Program-made: the position numbers and the translations under genes
In this document: piece by piece, positions 1 to 10,196 of the stretch
Layout of the letters: the number at the start of each line of letters is the position of its first letter
Position numbering within the stretch: the first letter of the stretch is position 1
From: Guillardia theta CCMP2712
Taxonomy: Eukaryota; Cryptophyceae; Pyrenomonadales; Geminigeraceae
DNA length: 23,914 nt
Reading direction: 5' to 3'
Assembly (NCBI RefSeq): GCF_000315625.1
Contig: NW_005434465.1
Location: forward strand, 8,596-32,509
Notes under the pieces: model-generated
Told to the model about the DNA's origin: nothing
The model's input: the letters and a program-made list of their open reading frames with translations, nothing else
Databases searched by the model: none

Positions 1-240
1 ACCACCTTTTTCCTACGGGGCGCCCGGACGTTTAAACGACGCCTTCCGCCACTCCTCCACCACGCCGACCCACCCAACGGTCGACCCTCCCCTCCCCCTC
101 CCTCCCCTCCCCCTCCCCCTCCCTTCCCTCCCCCTTCCCTCCCCTCCCCCTCCCCCTCCCCCTCCCTCCCCTCCCCCCTCCTCCCCACCTCCCCTTCCCC
201 CTCCTCCTCTCCCCCTTCTCTCCTCCTCCGGCTCAGTCAA
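1..240. repeat. C/T-rich low-complexity tract
   Basis: From about 85 to 225 the plus strand is almost pure cytosine with scattered T, in runs of CCCTCC type. ORFs on either strand here encode only Gly/Arg/Glu-rich or Pro/Ser-rich repeats and are taken as artefacts of composition. The tract could be an intron of the possible plus-strand gene that ends at 538, since a GT occurs at its left side (about 79) and a CAG follows at about 250. No other gene is seen in this stretch. Confidence 0.7.
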
Positions 241-250
241 AGTTCGGCAG

Positions 251-538
251 GTCATGAATGGCGAAACTTTACTCAACTCGCTTGGACATGTTCCAGCCAA
301 CATGTCGGTTCCCTTCCCCCGTCTCCTCTCTATCTACACTTCACCAGCTTCTTCGCCCTCCCTCTGTGCTTCAGTTGGCCCTTCCTTTGTCAACTCCCCG
401 TCCTCGGCTCCTCACCTTGCCTTCTCCCTCCTCTCTCTCCTTCCTCTCTCCTTCCTCTCTCCTTCCTCTCTTCTCACTCTCTGTCTGCAGGTTGAAAACT
501 TTCACCATCTCCAAGTGAAGCAGCAGCGGCTGCTCTAG
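251..538 (+). CDS. possible 3' terminal exons of an unidentified plus-strand gene
   Basis: Two short exon-like pieces flank a pyrimidine-rich stretch that ends in a typical acceptor (TCTGCAG at about 490). The first begins after a CAG near 250 and reads VMNGETLLNSLGHVPAN. Downstream of the second acceptor one frame reads VENFHHLQVKQQRLL and stops with TAG at 536-538. A second frame reads LKTFTISK and stops at about 518. Splicing from a GT near 304 would favour the second frame. The gene would begin outside the window. No family is recognised, and it may be non-coding pyrimidine-rich DNA. If the longer frame is real, it converges on the LSm gene with overlapping stops. Confidence 0.22.
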   Translation, partial: VMNGETLLNSLGHVPANMSVPFPRLLSIYTSPASSPSLCASVGPSFVNSPSSAPHLAFSLLSLLPLSFLSPSSLLTLCLQVENFHHLQVKQQRLL

Positions 539-1363
539 TCATCCTGATACTCGGCGAGCTCCTTGATGAGAGCGGGTTTATCGAAATCAGATTCCTGAAA
601 CCAAGACGATGAGTCCGCAAAGAAGCTTGAGAGCAGGAGCAGGGGCAGGGGCAGGGAAAGCAGGAGGGGAGAAGGGGGGAGAGGAGGAGGAACAGGAGAA
701 GGGTGGGGTTTGGGGTACCTCTTCGGCTTCTGCAGCAGCGTCAAGGTGAGGATGCTCGTGTTCGGGGAAGGGATTCTCGATGTCTTGGCTGCCCTGAGTG
801 AGGGCGATGGCGAGGACCGACTTGCCATGCACGAAGCAGGAGCCGAGGTACTTTGTCTTTCCCCTCCAGATGTCCGGGTCGATGCTCTTGAAGATGTGAT
901 TGTCTTCCTTGTGCTCCCCCTCGTGCACCAGCTCTGTCGCGTTCTCCAAGATGAAGTTGCCGAGAGCGTCGAAGGATCGCATGTAGCCCATGTACTCGCC
1001 CCCGCCCTCCACCTCCACCAGCACCTCCTGGCCCAAGAAATCCTCGTACACCTCCTCGTCACCTGCGTACTTCAAGCTCCTGCCCGTCTGTCGCTGTCGG
1101 GGTTTATGAGAAACACCGGAGGCCTTGAAGGTCTCGTTCCCTGCCTGATCCTCCCCACCTCCTCGAAGTGTTGGGGGCGGAGCCGCGAGCGAGCGAGGAA
1201 GACGGTGAGGACGACGAACGAAGGAAGAAGAGGCGGCAGGTGGAGGAGGAGTAGAACTAAGAGCAGGAACAGCAGCAGCAGCAGCAAGAGGGTCGCTAGG
1301 AGGAAGCAGCATCGCGCACTGGCCGCTCATCAACGCCATGAGCATCAGCAGTCGCAGCGCCAT
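535..1363 (-). CDS. LSm-domain protein (LSM1-like) with signal-like N-terminal extension
   Basis: Two exons are read on the minus strand: 1363-719 and 594-535. The 124-nt intron (GTACCC...TTTCAG) joins at phase 0, giving 234 aa. Residues about 105-190 form an Sm fold: Sm1 has the pattern G..Y.GYMRSFDALGNFIL with the typical D...N, and Sm2 is FVHGKSVLAIAL. The roughly 25-residue spacer between them is most like LSM1, which in the LSM1-7 ring binds oligoadenylated mRNA and promotes decapping. The N-terminus is unusual. MALRLLMLMALMSGQCA resembles a signal peptide and is followed by a Pro/Ser/Arg-rich stretch resembling a transit peptide. A 54-nt in-frame stretch (GTGTTT...CGCAG, before GDEEVYEDF) could be a further intron. 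The start at 1363 is chosen because it precedes the hydrophobic segment; ATG at 1387 is an alternative. LSm fold is confident, LSM1 identity moderate. Confidence 0.72.
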
Positions 1364-1466
1364 GCCTTCCGTCCCCTCACCTTCCATCCCATACCCAGCC
1401 TTCAAAACGTATCTACCCCCACCCCTACGATGACCCACCATTACCCCACCCCCAGAGGGAGTGACG
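1364..1466. promoter_or_regulatory. short divergent intergenic region (putative shared promoter)
   Basis: Only about 100 bp separate the chosen starts of the LSm gene (minus) and the hotdog gene (plus), so both promoters must lie here or inside the 5' coding regions. No TATA-like element is obvious. This is an inference from gene orientation alone. Confidence 0.4.
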
Positions 1467-2387
1467 ATGGCGCGAGCGGCGTCGACCATCTGGAGGTTCA
1501 GCGGGCGGGCGAGGGCCGGGAGGTTCAGCTGCCTCATGGGGCTGCGAGAGCCGCAGGATGGCGGAGAGCTCGAGGTGCGTCGCATCGACCAGCATGAGAG
1601 CCTCGTCGCCGCTCGCGTCCCCTCGTGGTCCTGCAACCCTGACGGTCGCGTCTGCCTCTCCGCCGTCACCGCCATGTTCGACGAGATCAGCACGGTGGCG
1701 GGATGCGCCGCATGGGACAGGTCGATGAGGACAGGCCTCAGCGTTCAGCTCTTCTCTCGCGCTCACAGGAGCCTCGACGTGGGGAGCGGGGACAAGCTCG
1801 TGTTCACCACTAAGCTGCGCAAGATCGGAAAGACGTTGGGGTTCGTGGACGGAGAAGTCGCGACAGAGGCAGGAGTCACTCTAGCCAACATGCGGCACAT
1901 CAAGTTCATGCCCATGGGCAGCTTCTACGCCTTCATAGCCCATCCCCTCATGCAGCCCACCACCCTGGCAGTGCTCAACGCCTTTCTCTCTCTCCGCCCC
2001 CTGCAGCACGATCGCGTGCCGCAGAGCAAGGAGGAGCTGTTTCCTCTCCGCAACCTCAGAACCGAGGGATCCAGCAGTTTTGCCGACACCTCCATCACAG
2101 ACAGGCACGCGACGGCTCTCGGGGGCATCCATGGCGGCGCAGGCGTCATGCTCCTGACGCGCATGGCGGCGGCTGGAGCAGAGAGGGACCTGACGCTGCC
2201 CATCCCCATACGCTCCATCTCGACCAACCTCATCAACAGCGTCCCCACCCGCGTAGGGAGGGAGACGGAAGTCCAGCTGGAGTCGAGCTTGTGCTTGGGG
2301 AGCGGCTTGCCGGACTACTCGTACGTGATGATCAAGAAGGAGGGAAAGATCATGATGGACTCGTCGATCTTCTGGGGGATGCGATGA
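1467..2387 (+). CDS. double-hotdog acyl-CoA thioesterase-like protein
   Basis: The 306-aa frame starts at ATG 1467; a GTG six bases upstream is not used. Residues about 38-150 form one hotdog domain: VRRIDQHESLVAARV, then NPDGRVCLSAVTAMFDE, SVQLFSRAHRSLDVGSGDK, KIGKTLGFVDGEV and MRHIKFMP, in the order of PaaI/ACOT13-type thioesterases. Residues about 210-306 form a second: LGGIHGGAGVMLL, then RSISTNLINSVPTRVGRETEVQ and YSYVMIKKEGKIMMDSS. The first copy keeps the acidic pair Asp72-Glu73 but lacks HGG. The second keeps HGG (222-224) but lacks the acidic residue. Such enzymes hydrolyse acyl-CoA. The Arg-rich N-terminus may be a mitochondrial presequence. A 36-nt stretch at 1971-2006 (GTGCTC...CTGCAG, pyrimidine-rich, phase 0, no stop) between the domains may be an intron, which would give 294 aa. 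The substrate is unknown. Confidence 0.72.
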   Translation: MARAASTIWRFSGRARAGRFSCLMGLREPQDGGELEVRRIDQHESLVAARVPSWSCNPDGRVCLSAVTAMFDEISTVAGCAAWDRSMRTGLSVQLFSRAHRSLDVGSGDKLVFTTKLRKIGKTLGFVDGEVATEAGVTLANMRHIKFMPMGSFYAFIAHPLMQPTTLAVLNAFLSLRPLQHDRVPQSKEELFPLRNLRTEGSSSFADTSITDRHATALGGIHGGAGVMLLTRMAAAGAERDLTLPIPIRSISTNLINSVPTRVGRETEVQLESSLCLGSGLPDYSYVMIKKEGKIMMDSSIFWGMR

Positions 2388-2736
2388 GCATGTGGCAAGA
2401 ATAGATCACGCAGATCAGAACCTCCTCCTCTCTCCTCCTCCTCCTCCTCCTCTCTCCTCCTCCCCTTCCCTCTCTCCTCCTCCCCTTCCTCCTCCTGCTC
2501 GTTCTCCTCCTTCCAGTCCAGCCTTCTCTGTCACTCCTTCCTTCCACCAACAATCCCAGGCCTGTGCCATCTTCCACGTGCCGACTCTCCTCCCTCCCGT
2601 CCTCCTCCCTCCCGTCCTCCTCCCTCCCGTCCTCCGCCCTCCAGTCCTTCTCCCTTTCCTCTCCCTTGTTGATGGTCGAGGAGCGACGTCGGTACGCGCA
2701 GGTTCACTGAAACTTATTTACACGATTTGTTACCCC
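2388..2736. repeat. pyrimidine-rich spacer between convergent genes
   Basis: This 349-bp spacer separates the 3' ends of the hotdog gene and the coiled-coil gene. It holds CTCCTC runs (about 2420-2510) and a 12-bp unit, CCTCCCTCCCGT, repeated about three times near 2590-2630. No gene is seen. A polyadenylation signal is not obvious. Confidence 0.6.
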
Positions 2737-4320
2737 TCATGCCGCCTGAAGCGACCTTAGTAAGCCTGAGGAGGTGAGAGAGGAAGAGCTTAACCTGATT
2801 GAAAGGGATCCAACCCCTTTGAGCGACGAGCCTTCGCTTCCACACGTTCAGCTCCTTGTCCATCTTCTGGATCTTGTCGTCGACGATTTGGATCTGATGA
2901 GAGACCTTGTTCTGCATCTTATGTCAGCACCTCCCCTCAGCCTCCTACTTCACCTCGTCGCTCCTCGTCTTCCCCTCCCTGTCAATGGCGTCTTGAGCCT
3001 TCGCTCCTGACTCCTGCCACACGCTCATATTCAGCTTCACACCAGTCTCAGCCTGTGCGACTCCACCAGCGCGAAGAAAGCGACTCCTTGCGCTCGACGG
3101 AACGCTTCCTTGGCTGCCGCACGTCTCGCAGCAAGCCTCTTCTTGACGCTCTTGGCATCTGCCAGCGCTTGTGCTGCCAGGCGCTCCGCCTTGTCCGACT
3201 CCTCCTCCAACCCGTTGGCCTTCACTGACCGAGTCAGTTCGCCTTGCCTGCCTCACAGTGACGCACCTTGTCCGTGCTCACCCGCTCCTTGTGCACAATC
3301 GCCTGCAGCTTCTTCACCTCATCTCTCACCTGCCTCATTGCTCAACAAGATCTCAGAAGCCTGCGCACATCGCCCTTGCCTTGAGGTAAGCAGCTGCCGC
3401 CTCCTCAAGCGTTTGCTTGCTCCTTGCCGAGTCTTTCTTGGCCTATGCGAGGGTGAGACAAGCCAGGCAACGCAGACTGGACCTGTTTGAGCAGCTCAAC
3501 CTTGTCGAGGCTCAGAACTCGAGGCGACAGTCTGAAGAGCAAGTCAACGAGGGAGGGAAAGGCTGCACGAGCAGACATGCGGCTGTGCATCTGCTGGACT
3601 CCTTTCACCAGCACAGAATCCTGAAGGGTGAGTGAGTGAGTGAGTGAGTGAGTGAGTGAGACAGCGCAAGAGATGATACCCCATCCCCGCCGTGTCGTTG
3701 AGCATCCTTTGACATCAGCACCAGCTGCCATTAGAGTCACCTTGTGCTTCCAGACAACCACACGCTACCTGGTGCGATGAAGATGAAACGACGACTGCCA
3801 GTGCCAAGACAATCGCTGCTAGATCAGCTTAAAATACACACACACACACACACACCAGACAACAGTTATTAGATGAGGTTACAACAACGCGACTAGATCT
3901 GTGCAGCCATTTCGCGTCAAGCCTCACCTGCCGCACTAGCCGCCAACTGCCACTTGTTGCCAGCGCTGCCGCAATCTCAGTGAAGATGTTCTCGTCAGAA
4001 GCGAAGCTGCCACCTTGTAAGATCTCGATAATGCGGCGGTAACAAGGGGCCCATCTGAGCATGCAATCAGACATCCTTGGCTCCAGCAAGTTCCCTAGCA
4101 GCAAACTAGTTCCTCCTCCAACTCCTTTCTTTCTTCTAGCGTCTTCCTCCTGAACATTCACCATCGACTTCCCCCTCTCCCTTCTCTCCCATCCTCTTCC
4201 CCTTCCCCTTCCCCTCTTCTCTCCGCCACTGATCCGCTCCTCATGCTCCTCCCGATTCTCCTCCTGCATGCTGCCTGCATGCTGGCCTGCATGGCTCTTC
4301 GCCCTGTGTAGCTCAGGCAT
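2737..4320 (-). CDS. unrecognised coiled-coil protein, 9 exons
   Basis: Exons on the minus strand: 4320-3928, 3764-3741, 3620-3483, 3442-3380, 3329-3267, 3219-3067, 3013-2954, 2917-2815 and 2765-2737. All junctions keep phase and give 341 aa. Introns are 163, 120, 40, 50, 47, 53, 36 and 49 nt. The fourth is GC-AG with the usual AAG|GCAAGG donor. The N-terminal about 70 residues are charged and Gly/Arg-rich. Residues about 80-185 are a mixed helical region (RRIIEILQGGSFASDE; FPSLVDLLFRLSPRVL). The rest is Lys/Glu/Ala-rich with heptad spacing (DEVKKLQAIVHKER; ESDKAERLAAQALADAK; QIQIVDDKIQKMDKEL), typical of coiled coil. The last Lys/Glu exons are short and exact limits of exon 6 are uncertain: a donor after RRAQG is also possible. 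No domain family is recognised, and a structural or cytoskeletal role would be a guess. Confidence 0.6.
3628..3661. repeat. (GTGA)n tetranucleotide microsatellite in an intron
   Basis: About eight copies of GTGA/GAGT lie directly beside the acceptor of the second intron of the coiled-coil gene. On the gene strand it reads CACT-type repeats and so serves as part of the pyrimidine-containing acceptor region. Confidence 0.85.
3836..3855. repeat. (CA)n dinucleotide microsatellite in an intron
   Basis: About ten CA units lie within the first intron (3927-3765) of the coiled-coil gene. On the gene strand it reads (TG)n. Confidence 0.85.
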
Positions 4321-4366
4321 GGTGTTGCACGTTTCTCGAGTGGGCGATGCCTGACCTCCCAGCTAG

Positions 4367-4376
4367 CTTTATAAAG
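4367..4376. promoter_or_regulatory. TATA-like palindrome in divergent promoter
   Basis: The self-complementary sequence CTTTATAAAG lies 47 bp upstream of the coiled-coil gene start at 4320. It could act as a TATA box for that gene in the minus direction. It is about 385 bp from the V-ATPase start, too far for a core promoter unless an upstream untranslated exon exists. This is based on position and motif only. Confidence 0.3.
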
Positions 4377-4600
4377 GTTTTAATCCGATTTTGCGAAGCG
4401 ACACGAAAACATGCAGGGGAGGAGACGAACGAGGAGAAGTAGAAGCAGGAGGAGGAGGAGGAGGAGGAGCAGTAGAAGGAGAATCAGAAGGAGAAGGAAG
4501 AGGAAAAAGAGGTGGGGGGGTAGAGAGATACGAGAGAGAGGGGTTGTGGTGTGTGCCTGCTTAGGTGTGCCAAGGAGGGATAGAGGTGCGAGAGGGGAGG

Positions 4601-4720
4601 GAGAAGGAGGAGGACAAGAGAGAGGGGAGTGAGAAGGAGGACGACAAGAGAGAGGGGAGTGAGAAGGAGGACGACAAGAGAGAGGGGAGTGAGAAGGAGG
4701 ACGACAAGAGAGAGGGGAGG
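4601..4720. repeat. four tandem copies of a 30-bp unit
   Basis: The unit starts GAGAAGGAGGACGACAAGAG and occurs at 4601-4630, 4631-4660, 4661-4690 and 4691-4720. Copies two to four are essentially identical; the first has AGGAC in place of ACGAC. It lies 40 to 160 bp upstream of the V-ATPase start codon. Confidence 0.9.
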
Positions 4721-4761
4721 GGTTTAGCTTGAGTCTCACGCTTTCTCCTTAGGCGTGTGAA

Positions 4762-7574
4762 ATGGACATACACGAGAGGCTCCGGTCGCCTCACCCAGAG
4801 GATGCGTTCCGATCGGAGCGCATGGTCCTGGTGCAGCTTTTGATGGAGCGAGAGGCGGCGCACGACAGTGTAGACGAGCTTGCACGGCTTGAATGCATGC
4901 ACTTCATCGACAGCGATGCCAACAAGGACAAGACAGCCTTCCAACGCCCGTGGGTGTCAGAAGTGAGACTCTGCGACGACTTGCTCCGACAGCTCCGCCT
5001 CTTCCGCGACAAGGCCAGGCGCCTGGGCCTCTCCCTTAACTCCCTCCCCCTCGATGAAGAGCCTGGAAGAGGCTCAGCTGGGCTAGGGGACCTGCACGAG
5101 GAGCTGACGGAGCTGGAGCGAGAAATCAAGGAGATGGACGGAAGGCAGCGTTCGATGGATCGAAGTTACCACGAGAAGTTAGAGCACCTGATGGTCGTGC
5201 AGCGAGCGGACGAGGAGCTGCTGCGAGCTGAGCCCTCGAGAGTGACGTCAGCGGATGTGGAGGAAGAGACGGGAGCGCTGATGATGGAAGAGGGAGGGAG
5301 GGAGGGACAGACCTTGCGGTCCATGTTCGGAGTTCTTCCCGTGGACAAGCGCGAGACCTTCACGCGCGTCATCTGGCGGGTGACGCGAGGCAACGCTATC
5401 GTGCACTTCTCCTCAAGACCAGCTGGGATGCGGCAGGCGAGCAGCTCAGGGGAAGCAGAGGAGGTGGAGAAAGTAGCCTTCGCCATCTTCTTCTCCGGTC
5501 GAGTGATTGAGGACAAGATCTCCAAGCTCTGCGCGACCATGGAGGCGCATCGGTACCACGTGCCCAAGGGGCTGACGGAGAGAACGAACTTGCTGCGGCA
5601 ACTGAAGCGCGACATCCAAGACCACGTCGCCATCACTTCTTCCGCCGAGCGGCGACAAGCCGAGCTGGTGGGCAAGCTAGCGCGAAGTCTGGGAGAGAAG
5701 GAGAGGATGGTGCTGCAGGAGAAAGCGATCTTCGCGACCATGAACCTGTTCAACACCCTCGTCTCCAATCGCACGGTGATAGCTGAAGGCTGGGTTCCTG
5801 TCGAGTCCCTTCCTGCCCTCCGCAGCGCCTTGCAACGAGGGATGAAGCGATCGGGAGCCGCGACGCCTTCAGTGGTTCACGTGCTCAAGGCGGACCTGAC
5901 GCCTCCCACCTTCATCAAGACCAACAAGCTCACAGAGTCCTTCCAGGCGCTCAACGATGCGTATGGCACTCCCAGGTACCTAGAGCTGAACCCGGTGAGC
6001 CGAGGAGGAGGAGGAGGAGAGGAGGAGGAGGGCTGACGTTGACCGGCAGGGGATGTTCTATCCGGTGACCTACTCCTTCCTCTTCGGGATCATGTTCGGA
6101 GACATGGGGCATGGCTTTCTCATGCTCCTCGCCGCTATCTTCCTCATCTCTAAGGAGAAGGACTGGGCGGGGAAGCGCCTGCATGAGCTCGTGTCGCCTG
6201 CCTTCGGCGGCCGCTACGTGCTCCTCCTCATGTCTCTCTTCTCCATCTACTGCGGTAGCGTCTACAACGAGTGCTTCGGTCAGTCGCTGCTCCCCTGGTC
6301 CTACTGGTCCCTCCACCTCCGTGCTGGCAGCTCCTCTTACGATGCTGCTCCCGTCGCGCCCCCGCCCTACGGAGTGGATCCGATTTGGGGGATCGCAGAG
6401 AACAAGTTGGGGTATCAGAACTCGTTCAAGATGAAGATCTCTATCATCATCGGAGTGTCGCAGATGGTCTTCGGGTTGGCGTGCAAGACTCTCAACTGCG
6501 TCTATTTCCGCAAGTGGAAGGATCTGCTCTTTGAGAACATCCCTGAGTACGTCTTCCTCCTCTCCATCTTCGGCTACCTCTGCTTCCTCATCATCTACAA
6601 GTGGTCCACCGACTGGGTTGGCCTTGGCCTCCCAGCTCCTCCCTTGCTGGACACTCTGCTGGGCATGCTGCTTGAGGTTGGAAGTCCTATCCCCAAGGAG
6701 CGGCTGCTATATCCTGGTCAAGCCACTGTGCAGACGATCCTAGTCATCGTCGCGCTCATCGCGGTTCCTTGCATGCTCTTCCCGAAGCCGCTACTCATGC
6801 AGGCGGAGCACAAGAACGGATACGAGCCGGTGGACGCAGAGGACAACTCGCAGGGGCATGGGGAAGGAGAAGGAGAAGGAGAGTTCGACATGGGGGAGGT
6901 GCTGATTCATCAGAGCATTCACACCATCGAGTTCGTCCTCGGCACAGTCTCCAACACAGCTTCCTACCTCCGTCTCTGGGCGCTCTCCCTCGCACATGCC
7001 GGTGAAGCCTCAGTCCCTTCCTTCCTCCTGCCTGCCAGTTCGTTTCCTCTCTGACTCCTTCGTAGGCCTATCGGAAGTCTTCTGGGAGCGGGTGAGAGAA
7101 GGAGAAGAGGAGGGGAGGGCGTGATGTGCTGGCAGGTTATGCTCGCCGCCCTTGAGCTCGAGGGCGTCAGCGTGTGGGGTCAGGGGCTCGCTGTCTTCTG
7201 TGCCTTCGCTGTCTGGGCGTTTATGACCTTCAGGTAGATGAGAGGAGGAGGAGGAGGAGGAGGAGGAGGAAAGCGAACAAGGAGGATGAGAAGGTTGATG
7301 AGGACGAGCAGTCGCTAGCAGTGCATGTGGCGATACAGGCGTGACTTGGCTCTCAGTGTGCTGATGGTGATGGAGACGTTGAGCGCGTGTCTGCATGACA
7401 TTCGTCTACATTGGGTGGAGTTCCAGGTTAACCTACACCTCGTCCCACTTCACCTTCTTGCTGACGACTGACCAGAACAAATTCTACGCGGGTGACGGCT
7501 ACCCTTTCACTCCTCTCTCCTTCCGAACCTTCGTTGAGGCCTACCAGCTTGAGCATGGCGACGGTTCCTCCTAG
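4762..7574 (+). CDS. V-type H+-ATPase subunit a (116-kDa, Vph1-like), complete
   Basis: Six exons: 4762-5994, 6050-7001, 7066-7091, 7136-7233, 7357-7426 and 7476-7574. Introns of 55, 64, 44, 123 and 49 nt all keep phase, giving 825 aa, the usual family length. Subunit a is the membrane stator of the Vo sector and forms the proton half-channels that acidify vacuoles and endomembranes. The N-terminal half is cytosolic: RSERMVLVQLLMEREAA and TAFQRPWVSEVRLCDDLLRQ match the conserved start, followed by coiled coil (LHEELTELEREIKEM) and NLFNTLVSNRTVIAEGWVP. The membrane half has FLFGIMFGDMGHGFLML, YNECFG, and TASYLRLWALSLAHA with the proton-relay arginine at about residue 719 (the equivalent of Arg735 in yeast Vph1). 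It ends with [20 protein letters not shown]. The start at 4762 aligns with the family. Neighbours suggest no operon-like link. It converges on the Fe-S gene with a 74-bp gap. Confidence 0.95.
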
Positions 7575-7648
7575 AAAAAGCGAGATCATCGATAAAGGCT
7601 ACATTTCTCCTCTGCTCCCTCCCTCGTCCTCCACCTCTCCACTCGGGG

Positions 7649-9814
<2,166 letters not shown>

Positions 9815-10196
9815 CACGAGCTGCTCGTCTAAACTAAGTAAGCACGAATATCCTTCTTCTCCTTCCCAGTAGTCATGATTACCATCATCTCCATCATCTA
9901 TTACATCTCCATCTCCTCCTCCATCTCTTCCTCCATCTACATCTACATCTACCCCTCCCCCTCCCCCTCCCCCCCCCTCCCCTCCTCGTCCTCCTCCCCC
10001 CCTGTCCCCCCTACTGCTCCCTGTGGATTGCGCTGCCTGATCCTTTCTCCGGTGGAATGGCTGAGGCGGATTCGTTTTAGGTCTCCTTTGTTTGCTCCGG
10101 TTTGCCCTTCTTTTCCAGTCAGTCAAGTAAAAATCTCTCCTGCTCCTGTAGGACATTCTCGTCGAACACACCGCTACCACTGCCGCTGCCGCTACC
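9815..10196. other. divergent intergenic region of the NBP35 and Crinkler-like genes
   Basis: This 382-bp region separates two divergent starts. It contains CATCTC/CATCTA repeats (about 9880-9950) and a C-rich run (about 9951-10000). The final 20 bases before the plus-strand ATG are CCGCTACC-rich, a good Kozak context for 10197. No gene is seen. Confidence 0.5.

Larger units (their letters stand above)
4321..4761. other. divergent intergenic region, purine-rich
   Basis: This region separates the starts of the coiled-coil gene (minus) and the V-ATPase gene (plus). From about 4410 the plus strand is AGG/GAA-rich and ends in a 30-bp tandem array. Pyrimidine-rich DNA ending ...CTCCTTAG just before the V-ATPase ATG could also be the end of a 5' UTR intron. 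No protein is supported: the ORFs are Arg/Lys or Leu/Pro/Ser homopolymer-like. Confidence 0.55.

Noticed and set aside
13-303. Gly/Glu/Arg-rich minus-strand ORF.
   Set aside because: It is produced by the C-rich tract; no motif or sensible codon pattern is present.
587-1693. A 368-aa version of the LSm protein starting at 1693.
   Set aside because: It would overlap the 5' coding part of the well-supported hotdog gene on the other strand. Its extra residues are the antisense of that gene and carry no motif.
4411-4739. Arg-rich plus-strand and Leu/Pro-rich minus-strand ORFs upstream of the V-ATPase gene.
   Set aside because: They are translations of purine-rich simple sequence and the 30-bp tandem array.
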